64,000 nucleotides of DNA, taken from contig CANLVG010000007.1 in NCBI GenBank assembly GCA_947494565.1, positions 186,001-250,000 of the forward strand, in the 5' to 3' direction. The notes below the pieces were generated by a model. The model had not been told where the DNA came from. It did no database searches and was given only the letters and a program-made list of their open reading frames with translations. Shown in pieces: positions 35,901-43,869 of this stretch (position 1 is the stretch's first letter; the number at the start of each line of letters is the position of its first letter). Both the position numbers and the translations under genes were made by a program. The DNA comes from an uncultured Flavobacteriaceae bacterium. Lineage in GTDB: Bacteria > Bacteroidota > Bacteroidia > Flavobacteriales > Flavobacteriaceae.

Positions 35901-38868
35901 TTTCATGGCCCGAACCGATTTTCCAGTCCTTGCCCGGGGCGGCCTGCTTTTTGACCCTGCTGAGCGGCGAGGCCTCGAACTCCTTTTGGGAAAAGGGGTT
36001 GGGGCTGCCATCAAGGTCGGCGCTATAGTTCGATTGGTAATAGCCGATCGTGCCCGCTTCCCCGTCCGTGCGATAGGCACCGTTGGCACCCGAAAGGGGC
36101 TCATAGGGCAGGAACTCCCGCTCCATACGGCCGTAAGCGTCATAATCCACGTGGGTGACGATGTCCTTTTTGTCCTGCGAGGCCTTGAGGGCGATCTGTT
36201 GCATGGGCCGGCCCAGGCCGTCGATATAGGCAATCTCCTCCATCACGTCCGATTCATTGACGGGCGTGAAACTGCCCATGGGCTCATGGTAGGTGCGGGT
36301 CAGGATATAGTTCCGGTCGGTACTGACATTGATACTCGCATAGGGCGCCTTGACCTCGTCACCCTCCTGATCGAGGGATCCGGGATTTCCGGTGCGGATG
36401 ATGGCAAAACCGTTCAGGTTGGGGTTTTCCACCACGGCGGTCAATACAAGATCGAGCTGGCCGTCGGTCACTTCGATATTCTCATAGGTCAGCACCGTAG
36501 GTTCGTTGGTGCCCGAGGTATGGTCATAGAGGTCGAAATCGTCCTCTACCAGTACGCCCTCGATGGTAATGTCCTTTCTTCTTTGGTTCGAGGTCGCGGC
36601 AGGGGCCTGCGAATTGAAACCGAACCAGAGTTCATTGTGGTAGGTCTCCACGGTATAGACCCCGTTCTCCACGGGTACGGTGATCGCCAGGGTGCCCGAA
36701 GTGGCATAGCGTTCCGATTGAAAAAGGTCCCCGGTGACCGCATCGTTATTGAACACATTACCACCGGCATTGGTGGTGATGAAATAATCGTTTTCGCCCA
36801 CATAGGTATCCCCTTGGTAGGTGACCGTATCGCCCCCGGTGTTGATATAAATGTCGGTTCCGCTGGCATCGGTGCGCTCGATGGAGATCCCCGAGATATT
36901 GGGGTTATCGATTTCCTTGACCAAACGGATATTCAAAAAACCATCGGTAACGCCGACCCCTGTAAAGGTATGGGTGAAGGGGTCGCCTACCGGATCGCCA
37001 TTGACGATATTGGTGGCGCTGAGGTCGAAACCGTCCGCTTCCAGTACATCCTCTACGTAGATATCGAACTTTCGCTGGTCGGCGGTGGCCGTTCCGCCCC
37101 CGGCCTTCCCGAACCAGAGCTCGTTATGGTGGGTCTTGACGGTATAGGTACCATTGGGTACCTCAAAACCGTAGGTCAGTTCGGTCTTGTTCGGCTTCAT
37201 ATAGCGCTCTGTTTGAAACAGGGCCTCGCTATTGGCCGGAACATGTTCGAAGGTCGCACTGGCACCATAGCCCCTGGCCTCATCGCCCAGGTAGGTCTGG
37301 CCGTTGAAATTGTGGTCCTCCAAACTACCGGCATTGATATAGATTGCGGTGTTGGGCCCCTCGACACTGATCCCGGCGATATTGGCCCGCTGTACGGAGG
37401 CGTCGAAGTCGATATTGAGCAACCCGTCGCTCCCCACGGTGATGTTGGTAAAAGTGTGGGTATACGGATTGTACCCGTTCTTTACGAAAAGGTCGAAATC
37501 GTCGACTTTCAGGACCCCTTCGATAAGGATGTCCAATACACGTTGTCCGGCCATAACGGTCGGGGGCGCGGTCGGTGATTTTCCGAAGTAAAGCTCGTTG
37601 TGATGGGTCTTGACGGTATAGGTCTGGTTCGGCGTCACCGGAATACTGTAGCTCAAGGTACCCCCGGACCCATTGGTGTAGCGTTCGCTGGTGAACATGG
37701 GCGAGACGGGAGAGGTGTCGCTGTAGACCCGCGATGGCGAGTTATTGGTGTTCAATACCTTGTTTTCGGCCAAGTAGTTCTTGCCGTCATAGGTGACATC
37801 GCCCCCGCCGGCATTGATATAGATCGTGCTACCCCCGGTACTTTCAATGGAAATACCCGAGATATTGGGATTTTCCACATCCTTGGTCAGGGTGATGTTC
37901 AGCACCCCGTCGGTGACCGAGACCCCGGTGAATACCTTGGTGATGGGATCGCCGATATTGGCATTGGGGTCGAGATTGTTCTCCTTGTGCAGGTCGAAAC
38001 CGGTGATGCTCTGGTCCTCGACCTGGATATCGAACACGCGCTGCCCTTCCATGGCCACCGGCTCGGCCGTACTCTTCCCGAAATAGAGCTCGTTATGGTG
38101 GGTCTTTACCGTATAGGTGCCATCGATAACGGGTATGGCATAGGTCAGTTCCGTTTTGTTGGTCTGCATATACCGCTCCGTTTGGAAGAGGGCTTCCGTA
38201 CTGGCGGTCGCATTGGTAAAGGTAAGGCTGGCGCTATGGCCCAGACCCCGGTCACCGATATAGGTATCGCCATTGAAATCGACATCCTCGAAACTGCCCA
38301 CATTGACATAAATATTGGCATTGGGCCCCTCGATGGCGATACCGGTCACGGTACTGCGCTGAGTCCCCGGATCGAATTCGAGGTCCAATACCCCGTCATT
38401 GACCATGATATTGGTAAAGGTATGGGTCAGGGGGTTATTGCCATTGAGCAGGTACAGGTCATGGTCGTCGACCTGCAATACCCCTTCGACGGTAATATCG
38501 AATACCCGTTGCCCGGCGGCGGCCACGGGCTCGTCCTCGTGCTTTCCGAAATACAGCTCGGCATGATGGGTCCTGACCGTATAGGTGCCGTTGGGCACCG
38601 GAACGGTGTAGATGAGCGGGCCTGTGGTCGGCGAATACCGCTCGGAATGGAAGATCGAGGGCGGAATGGTCAGCGCGCCCTCTGCCGTTTTAAAGACCGC
38701 ACTGTTGCTATAATAGCTCGAATAACCGGCATCGCCTTCATAGGTGCTGCCCTGATAATAGACATCGGGACCGCCCAGGTTGATACGGATATCGGTATTG
38801 GTCTGCTGTTGGGCGAACACCCATTGTGAAAGGGATAGTAGTAGGAGTAGATGGAATAGCTGCTTCAT
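32923..38868 (-). CDS. Large RHS protein with five malectin-like domains and an OmpA-like tip
   Basis: 1981 residues. Signal peptide 1-20 (LFHLLLLLSLSQWVFAQ). Five malectin-type carbohydrate-binding domains, each starting IYINxG or IRINLGG, begin near residues 24, 183, 347, 507 and 670. A DUF6443-type region follows (about 836-1130), then YD repeats. The RHS core (NYYPFGLIQKGYN, MYDPAIGRFMVIDPMADF, VDEYGFG) is near 1663-1745. The 236-residue tip is AT-rich and ends in an OmpA-like fold (LRATAIRQFLLNHGIDINRI). Malectin domains bind glucans and OmpA domains bind peptidoglycan, so this may stay on the cell surface instead of acting as a toxin. It follows its partner gene by 78 bp and is coupled to the DUF922 peptidase. 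Body GC is higher than that of the tip. Confidence 0.88.
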   Translation of the reverse strand: MKQLFHLLLLLSLSQWVFAQQQTNTDIRINLGGPDVYYQGSTYEGDAGYSSYYSNSAVFKTAEGALTIPPSIFHSERYSPTTGPLIYTVPVPNGTYTVRTHHAELYFGKHEDEPVAAAGQRVFDITVEGVLQVDDHDLYLLNGNNPLTHTFTNIMVNDGVLDLEFDPGTQRSTVTGIAIEGPNANIYVNVGSFEDVDFNGDTYIGDRGLGHSASLTFTNATASTEALFQTERYMQTNKTELTYAIPVIDGTYTVKTHHNELYFGKSTAEPVAMEGQRVFDIQVEDQSITGFDLHKENNLDPNANIGDPITKVFTGVSVTDGVLNITLTKDVENPNISGISIESTGGSTIYINAGGGDVTYDGKNYLAENKVLNTNNSPSRVYSDTSPVSPMFTSERYTNGSGGTLSYSIPVTPNQTYTVKTHHNELYFGKSPTAPPTVMAGQRVLDILIEGVLKVDDFDLFVKNGYNPYTHTFTNITVGSDGLLNIDFDASVQRANIAGISVEGPNTAIYINAGSLEDHNFNGQTYLGDEARGYGASATFEHVPANSEALFQTERYMKPNKTELTYGFEVPNGTYTVKTHHNELWFGKAGGGTATADQRKFDIYVEDVLEADGFDLSATNIVNGDPVGDPFTHTFTGVGVTDGFLNIRLVKEIDNPNISGISIERTDASGTDIYINTGGDTVTYQGDTYVGENDYFITTNAGGNVFNNDAVTGDLFQSERYATSGTLAITVPVENGVYTVETYHNELWFGFNSQAPAATSNQRRKDITIEGVLVEDDFDLYDHTSGTNEPTVLTYENIEVTDGQLDLVLTAVVENPNLNGFAIIRTGNPGSLDQEGDEVKAPYASINVSTDRNYILTRTYHEPMGSFTPVNESDVMEEIAYIDGLGRPMQQIALKASQDKKDIVTHVDYDAYGRMEREFLPYEPLSGANGAYRTDGEAGTIGYYQSNYSADLDGSPNPFSQKEFEASPLSRVKKQAAPGKDWKIGSGHEIVFDYRANDSDDVLQFEVTFNGGNTEDPQLSGGTSYYPAGELYKNITKDENWTSGTDHTTEEYTDKQGRVMLKRTYNGTAHDTYYVYDAFGNLTYVIPPKVLVTTSNGVSTNEMNELCYQYRYDKRNRLIRKKIPGKAGESIVYDKLDRPIMTKDALNPWVFTKYDAFGRVAYTGFAGTSGNRSSKQALADAHATQWTNQAGTTTIDGITVYYDDGGYPTTADITELHTINYYDGYDTTRDGFAKPLGPIQGQALSTDVRGLATVSKVRVLDTNDWTTTLIAYDVKGRPVYTKSENSYLNTVDIIESKLDFAGKPVLTQTSHQKDGGTAIVTVDKLDYDHANRLLKQRQVLNGNTEMIAFNTYDGTGQFKEKKVGRTKADALQEVDYTYNIRGWLKTINQDTDDDNDLFDFGIKYNDPTTGTPLFNGNISQAEWATASTNTTGNPVSNRYTYAYDPLNRITSAIDDTADNRYSLTNIEYDKNGNIQKLKRNGHTNTSASIFGVMDDLTYTYTGNQLKAVDDDIASSATQGFVDGAELATEYTYDANGNVLTDANKGIIDMDYNHYDLPILADFGGGNKIEYIYDALGNKLKKKVTDVVSGNKESEYAGNHVYENGSLKFFTHTEGYVQTDGNGNFSYVYQYKDHLGNVRLSYSDNNNDGSVDSSEIIEEKNYYPFGLIQKGYNMNINGIQNSYLTYNGKEFDISLNMNMYDFGARMYDPAIGRFMVIDPMADFVNYQSPYVVADNNPIFFVDEYGFGKCGWLCRTFNNLVYGKDKVIQEGLNRGRLKKNYSNATGWDAYVYDKPKDDDCTDCGTIGTTSSPTNFSGFETSITGIGGPNFGPTIANPLESPKRPREKIFRVPSVARQSLTTPTTIQFSNPGKDSGRLRGTILNRNSAITNRTLTALLFTLTKDVNITIIIAPKYFSAGDGFQDDIDEGLRINNLRATAIRQFLLNHGIDINRIEIDNSDLNFKVPKSDGGGAHFQQNITLTKQ

Positions 38869-38946
38869 GGTAATGGGATCTTAGGGTAGCGCCTTTGGGG
38901 TATATCCGGAGCGCATATGATTTTTTTGTTTTGGGTATCGGTTCTA

Positions 38947-41900
38947 TTATTGGGCGCGGTAATTGTATTGGTAGTCGGAGACCAGGTTGCCGGCGGCATC
39001 CTTTACCTCTTTCAGTCGGTTGAACTCGTCATAGAGATAGTTCATGGTATAGCCCTTGGGGTCGGTCATGCTGGTGACCCCCACCATGGGATCATAGACA
39101 TAGGTATTCACCATTGAGGTCGTCAGACCCGAACGCAACGAATTGGCCTGGGTAGTGGTGAGACCGTTCGATCCCAGGTCGAAGTTCGTACCGAGTATAC
39201 CTTCTACGGCCGCGTAGGTCGCGTTCTCGATCTTGGCGACCGGGTACATATCATCGTACCCCCAGACATAGACCGTGGTGATCCCGTCCGCCTTGGTAGC
39301 GGTCTTCAGGTTACCGTTGCCGTAAAAAGTGAAATCCATGCGGGCCTCTTCGGCATAGGCCGCTTTTTTGGTCTTAACCGAAACGGGCACTACGACACCG
39401 TTGCTGCCCAAGGATTGGTAGGTGTTTTTACGTAGCGAGACCAAAAGGTCTTCCGTACCCGGATTCTTGATGGTCTCCGTTTTCACGACCTCCGCCAGGT
39501 CGTTCTTGCTGACCAGGTCGTCGTTGGCGCCCCCGGGAAGGTCATCGGGATAATAAAAGGATGTGGTATAGGTATCGCTTTCGCTATCGATGATGGTCTT
39601 GGACCGTGGTCGGTAGAGGGAGGTCATCGGATCTGTATCGTATGCCGTGATCTCTTCCGAACTTACGGTCGTCTCATTGTTCTGATCGTCCCGGAAGACA
39701 CTTTCGTTTCGGACCATCGATACGCCCCCATATCCGCCCCTGATATAGTTGGTACGTGCGGCGTATGGGCCGTATTTCGTGTCCATCTTGAACTCATACC
39801 CCGCGGCCTGTGGATTGACCCAATAGGCGGGGGGAACACAATTGCCGAAACATTCGAAATTGTTCAGGTACTCGATGATAAAATAGGGGGCCGATCCCGA
39901 TGGATTTACCTCTTTGATATACGGCGATTTCTCAAAATGGTCGTCATCGGTGAACACGACCAGTCCCTTAAGGTTTATGGGACTGGGCAGGGTCTGATAA
40001 TATTCGGTGGTCTGTTTCGCGACCACGTCGCCGTTTTCGTCCTTATCGGTACGGTGGTTGACGTTCCCGACCTTCAAGCTGGTGGAGAAACGGGGTTCGA
40101 AAGGCGGCAACGTATTCGGTGTTACGCCCTTTGGTCCGGTATAGAATTCGTATTCGCTACTACCAATCGCCTGATCGGAACCATCGACCTTGGTCTCCAC
40201 CACACTTTCGTAGACGATCTGGGGTTCGTTTCCTTTGGGGAAGGCCGTGGTCGTCTCGACAAAAGTAGCCCCACCAGTGGAGGTCACCGATGACCGTATA
40301 CTGTGGAAAATAGGCTGATAGTTTACGATGGCCGTACTGATACCGTCTTTTTCATAGGTATATTTTTTGGTCATGGCGATTTCGCCGTTCTTGGTATAGT
40401 CGGTGATCTTCGCGATACGGTTTCCGCCAATGGGCGTGTTTACGTTATTGGTCGTGGTTACCTGTCGCGATATGGTCAGGGAAGCGACACTATTATCGGC
40501 GGACAATAACATGGCCTTGTATTTGCCCGGGGCGAGGGTGATGTTCTCCGTGACGGGAATATTGAACCTATCGATGGTCGGCCCTACCTCGAAATCACAA
40601 AAATCCTTATAATTATTGGTCGCGGACACTGCAGGATCGGCCAGCATGGCCCTGACACCGCTAGTGCCTGCCAATGTGAGTGAGTAGATGTCGAAACCCG
40701 AGGGATTGGTGCTGGCGGGAATGGTAAAGCTCGCTACGGTAACCCTGGGATTGTTGATGGGCAGGTTGTCACAGACCATATTATTGTCATCGATGTTCCA
40801 ATTCGGGGTCGGGGACAGGGCCTGGGTGTGGTTCATGGCCAATGGGAATATCGGGTTCGTGGACACTACCTGTTTGCTATATTCATGGCTTTCGTAGGTA
40901 TAGCTTGTGTGTCCCTTGGTCGGATAGGTGATCTTGGTCAGCATACCGGTCCTTGCATAGAAGGCGTCGGGTTCGCGATTGGCCCCGGCTATGGTTATCC
41001 CGTTGTCGTTATAGGCAGGGAAGAGGGTATTGTTGCCGCTACCGTTGTAATACCCGAAATAGTCCTGGCTCGTGCTGGATCTTGCGGGCACGTCATCGGG
41101 CCGTTCATATTCGAAGGCGTAGTCCTGATAATCGCCGCCAAGTTTGCCCTTGAACTGTAGGCCGTTCAATTTCAGGCGGATCGAATAGGGTGCGGCCTGC
41201 GAAGCGACTTGATTGTCCAGGTTGAAATAATCGTCATTGTCGAAGGTGACCGATTTGAGGTCGTTACCGTTGATATCGAAGAAGTCGATACCGCTGAGGC
41301 GCGTGTTCACCGCCGTGGTATTGACATCATGGCGTTGACCGAAAATGACACTGGCCAAGATCTTGTTGTTATGTTTTATGGTAGAGAGGAACTGTTGTTT
41401 GATATTGTAGGTAATCCCGGAGGAAAACAAAGGAGCGGGCTCGAGGTAATTTGTTTGATTGTTCCTTAATTCCGTGGTGGCGGTGGCTGCGGCGGAAGGG
41501 GTAAGTGCATTGTCCCAAAATAGCATTTCGTTGTATTGGAATTCGAATACGTCCTTTCCGTTCGGGGAGATGATCTTGGTGAGCAGCCATGAGGAGGCGT
41601 ACTTCGTATTGGCATCGCCCAGAGGATCACCTTGGTCCCAACTGAGATTGTTGCGGTCGGTGGTCTCGCTTTCGTTGAAGAAGTATTGGGTCCCGTCCTC
41701 GCCGGTCACCTTCCAGGTATCGATATGGGATACGACCCCACGGATCGCCTGGACCTTGATACGAGGATTGTTGAGTACCTTCGGTTTGTTCTGATCGTTG
41801 ACGTCCATAACGATAGTGCCGTTGATTCCCGGAACGTTCAATGTGAAATAATCGAGCTGCACCTCTACATTGTTCTTGGAGATATCGTAGAGGAACTCAA

Positions 41901-42390
41901 CATATTCCTGTGCCTCTGCGGCGGTATCGAACTGTGGATTATCATAGTCCTGGATATTGTTGGTGTAATCATATGCTTGGTTGGCCACGGTAGTATTGTT
42001 GAAGATGGTCTGATAGGCCCCGGCGAAGTAATCATCGGGCAGACCGTTGACCACCCTTGAGATACGGCCCCCAACGTTCAGGTTCCAGCCCAGGCCTACC
42101 CATGAGGCCATCTGTTCGACCAAGATACCCGAGGCATCATAGGTGAGGGTGAGGGGCAGGTCCATTTCCCTACCCGGTATCACATGGATCGGAATACTGA
42201 TCTGTGGCACCCCGGAGTACATGTTGACCTGTATGTCGCCATATTTTCCGAAGGCCTCCGCTTCCGGTGAATTGGGGATATTGACCATTTTGGTGACCTC
42301 ACCGGCGAAGATGTCCTGATCGGATACTTGGGCATAGGAATGGGGGAGCGCCATTAAAAATAGCAGCAGGAGAATTGGATTGAATCTCAT
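38947..42390 (-). CDS. RHS-associated partner protein
   Basis: 1147 residues from the internal ATG at 42390, which gives a signal peptide (MRFNPILLLLFLMALPHSYAQ); the ORF opens 38 codons earlier with no export signal. The N-terminal part (VNMYSGVPQISIPIHVIPGREMDLP, then TYDASGILVEQMASWVGLGWNL) matches the SpvB/TcdB-like N-terminal pattern seen in RHS relatives. YD-type repeats appear near the C-terminus (VYVWGYDDMYPVAKIENA, NYLYDEFNRLKEV). It is the homologue of the partially visible protein at 1-2785. First gene of the right RHS operon. Confidence 0.85.
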   Translation of the reverse strand: MRFNPILLLLFLMALPHSYAQVSDQDIFAGEVTKMVNIPNSPEAEAFGKYGDIQVNMYSGVPQISIPIHVIPGREMDLPLTLTYDASGILVEQMASWVGLGWNLNVGGRISRVVNGLPDDYFAGAYQTIFNNTTVANQAYDYTNNIQDYDNPQFDTAAEAQEYVEFLYDISKNNVEVQLDYFTLNVPGINGTIVMDVNDQNKPKVLNNPRIKVQAIRGVVSHIDTWKVTGEDGTQYFFNESETTDRNNLSWDQGDPLGDANTKYASSWLLTKIISPNGKDVFEFQYNEMLFWDNALTPSAAATATTELRNNQTNYLEPAPLFSSGITYNIKQQFLSTIKHNNKILASVIFGQRHDVNTTAVNTRLSGIDFFDINGNDLKSVTFDNDDYFNLDNQVASQAAPYSIRLKLNGLQFKGKLGGDYQDYAFEYERPDDVPARSSTSQDYFGYYNGSGNNTLFPAYNDNGITIAGANREPDAFYARTGMLTKITYPTKGHTSYTYESHEYSKQVVSTNPIFPLAMNHTQALSPTPNWNIDDNNMVCDNLPINNPRVTVASFTIPASTNPSGFDIYSLTLAGTSGVRAMLADPAVSATNNYKDFCDFEVGPTIDRFNIPVTENITLAPGKYKAMLLSADNSVASLTISRQVTTTNNVNTPIGGNRIAKITDYTKNGEIAMTKKYTYEKDGISTAIVNYQPIFHSIRSSVTSTGGATFVETTTAFPKGNEPQIVYESVVETKVDGSDQAIGSSEYEFYTGPKGVTPNTLPPFEPRFSTSLKVGNVNHRTDKDENGDVVAKQTTEYYQTLPSPINLKGLVVFTDDDHFEKSPYIKEVNPSGSAPYFIIEYLNNFECFGNCVPPAYWVNPQAAGYEFKMDTKYGPYAARTNYIRGGYGGVSMVRNESVFRDDQNNETTVSSEEITAYDTDPMTSLYRPRSKTIIDSESDTYTTSFYYPDDLPGGANDDLVSKNDLAEVVKTETIKNPGTEDLLVSLRKNTYQSLGSNGVVVPVSVKTKKAAYAEEARMDFTFYGNGNLKTATKADGITTVYVWGYDDMYPVAKIENATYAAVEGILGTNFDLGSNGLTTTQANSLRSGLTTSMVNTYVYDPMVGVTSMTDPKGYTMNYLYDEFNRLKEVKDAAGNLVSDYQYNYRAQ

Positions 42391-42852
42391 GTTCTTGATT
42401 TTATGAATGAATGGATGGATTGAGCGTAGTCGTGGGGATTTGGGCAAATAGGTACTAGTTTTGGACATGTAGCATATAGGTTTAGTCAAAATTCTTTTTC
42501 GCAATAGTTTTGAAGGAAAAAACTGAAAAGAAAGATCGAATATGCTTTATAGAAACTTTATATGCTATATTTTGTTGTCAAATAGTGTGAACTTGTGGTG
42601 TAGGAATAAAACTATAGTACGTGAAGCTTATGCTTATTTTGAGATATCGCCCATCTCGATGTGAGATTTTCGATTTGGATTTTTTAGTCTCTTTACAAAA
42701 AGCGGATTTTGTAAAGAGTTGAAGCTTGCATTTTAATTCTCAAAACTTTACTAAAAACTACTTCTATTTGTTGAAATTGAAATCAAACGAATCAGTTAAA
42801 ATGAGTGGATAAAATACCAAAATGTTATACATATGTTGTACATGGGAAATAA
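42391..42852. other. Intergenic region upstream of the right RHS operon
   Basis: About 460 bp, AT-rich, between the partner-gene start and the terminator of the tRNA-tail units. No ORF with coding signal is seen. It should hold the promoter of the RHS operon, but I find no clear TAnnTTTG box. Confidence 0.45.
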
Positions 42853-42886
42853 GAAAGCCCCAAGTTTCCCTGAGGCTTTGAATTTA
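42853..42886 (-). terminator. Hairpin after the distal tRNA tail
   Basis: On the minus strand AAAGCCTCAGGGAAACTTGGGGCTTT forms a hairpin directly after the tRNA tail at 42888. An almost identical hairpin follows the real tRNA (43553-43588). Confidence 0.7.
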
Positions 42887-42887
42887 G

Positions 42888-42913
42888 TAGCGGGGACTGG
42901 ACTCGAACCGGCG
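42888..42913 (-). repeat. Copy of the tRNA-fMet 3' tail (distal)
   Basis: 26 bp matching the T-arm and acceptor 3' strand of the initiator tRNA at 43591-43616 with one mismatch (CCGGCG for CCAGCG in plus-strand reading). Confidence 0.9.
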
Positions 42914-42939
42914 TCCGCCTCTGGCGGATATGGGCCGGA

Positions 42940-43197
42940 CTATGCCCCAAGATCGATATGTTGATCGATCCATTTTCTGCCGACTCCCGATTTAAGGAAT
43001 TTTTCCCTTTTCAGGGCATCGCTCTTGGTATTGAAGAATTCGACGTGAACGACCTTCCAAGGTCTCAATTTAACCGTCCATCCCTTGGTCCCGAGGGTAT
43101 TGTGCGATTTGAACCGGGCAATGAGGTTTCCGGTACACCCGACGTACTTTTTGCCGAACTTTTTAGAGAATAGAATGTAGACGACGAAACTCTCCTT
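42940..43197 (-). pseudogene. GIY-YIG nuclease-like gene, copy A, start codon lost
   Basis: The body is intact in one frame: VYILFSKKFGKKYVGCTGNL, FKSHNTLGTKGW, then ALKREKFLKSGVGRKWIDQH to the stop. This is the compact single-domain GIY-YIG family; the VYI and YVG blocks stand for GIY and YIG, and the catalytic-type Arg and Glu regions are present. Where copy B has ATG, copy A has AAG, so the normal start is gone. The frame is open upstream as far as the TAG stop of copy B and reads through the tRNA tail, so another start is possible but none is convincing. Confidence 0.7.
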
Positions 43198-43241
43198 AAC
43201 AAAGAAGCCTCTCAGTTTCCTGAAAGGCTTGATTTTACTAG

Positions 43242-43267
43242 TAGCGGGGACTGGACTCGAACCAGCG
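43242..43267 (-). repeat. Copy of the tRNA-fMet 3' tail (proximal)
   Basis: 26 bp identical to the 3' end of the initiator tRNA at 43591-43616, followed on the minus strand by a hairpin (43205-43240). Confidence 0.92.
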
Positions 43268-43293
43268 TCCGCCTCTGGCGGATATGGGCCGGA

Positions 43294-43550
43294 CTATGCC
43301 CCAAGATCGATATGTTGATCGATCCATTTTCTGCCGACTCCCGATTTAAGGAATTTTTCCCTTTTCAGGGCATCGCTCTTGGTATTGAAGAATTCGACGT
43401 GAACGACCTTCCAAGGTCTCAATTTAACCGTCCATCCCTTGGTCCTGAGGGTATTGTGCGATTTGAACCGGCAATGAGGTTTCCGGTACACCCGACGTAC
43501 TTTTTGCCGAACTTTTTAGAGAATAGAATGTAGATGACGAAACTCTCCAT
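43294..43550 (-). pseudogene. GIY-YIG nuclease-like gene, copy B, frameshifted
   Basis: Starts with ATG (MESFVIYILFSKKFGKK) and ends with the same WIDQHIDLGA tail as copy A. One base is missing near 43472 relative to copy A (CCGGCAATG against CCGGGCAATG in plus-strand reading), which breaks the frame after GNLIA. The two halves are therefore in different frames. The lesion differs from that of copy A, so the copies decayed independently. Confidence 0.85.
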
Positions 43551-43552
43551 AA

Positions 43553-43588
43553 TAAGAAAGCCCCAAGTTTCCCTGAGGCTTTGAATTT
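43553..43588 (-). terminator. Terminator of the initiator tRNA
   Basis: Hairpin of the AAAGCCTCAGGG / CTTGGGGCTTT type starting 2 bp after the tRNA 3' end on the minus strand, followed by CTTATT. Confidence 0.75.
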
Positions 43589-43590
43589 AG

Positions 43591-43663
<73 letters not shown>

Positions 43664-43770
43664 ATGTATGTTTACCGGTGCATCGCTACACCTTATTTAT
43701 TTCACTTGTTTTGCAACTTCAGGCCATAACCCTGACGAAATAAAAACACGCTACTATTTGTAACGGGCGA

Positions 43771-43801
43771 CAAATATACAACGGTTTCTTGGTTTAATCA
43801 A
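43771..43801 (-). promoter_or_regulatory. Candidate promoter of the tRNA gene
   Basis: On the minus strand TTG (43801-43799), 20 bases, then TATATTTG (43778-43771), matching the Bacteroidota -33/-7 pattern TTG and TAnnTTTG. A transcript from here would have a leader of about 100 bases before the tRNA. Confidence 0.5.
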
Positions 43802-43869
43802 TACTTGTGCAAATAATATTTCTTCGCATGCCGCTTCTAGAAAACCTGAAAATCCATACCTTCGAAATC

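Larger units (their letters stand above)
42888..43590 (-). repeat. Tandem pair of GIY-YIG/tRNA-tail units
   Basis: Two nearly identical units, with tRNA-tail starts at 42888, 43242 and 43591 (steps of 354 and 349 bp). Each unit, read on the minus strand from the tRNA, contains a hairpin terminator, a GIY-YIG ORF, a short GC-rich spacer, and a new copy of the tRNA 3' tail. Confidence 0.9.

Noticed and set aside
35815-38829. Long plus-strand ORFs (587 and 409 codons) opposite the malectin domains
   Set aside because: They are antisense to the clearly coding malectin array, in GC-rich repetitive DNA where stop codons are rare; the products show low-complexity Gly/Ile/Asp patterns and no domain.
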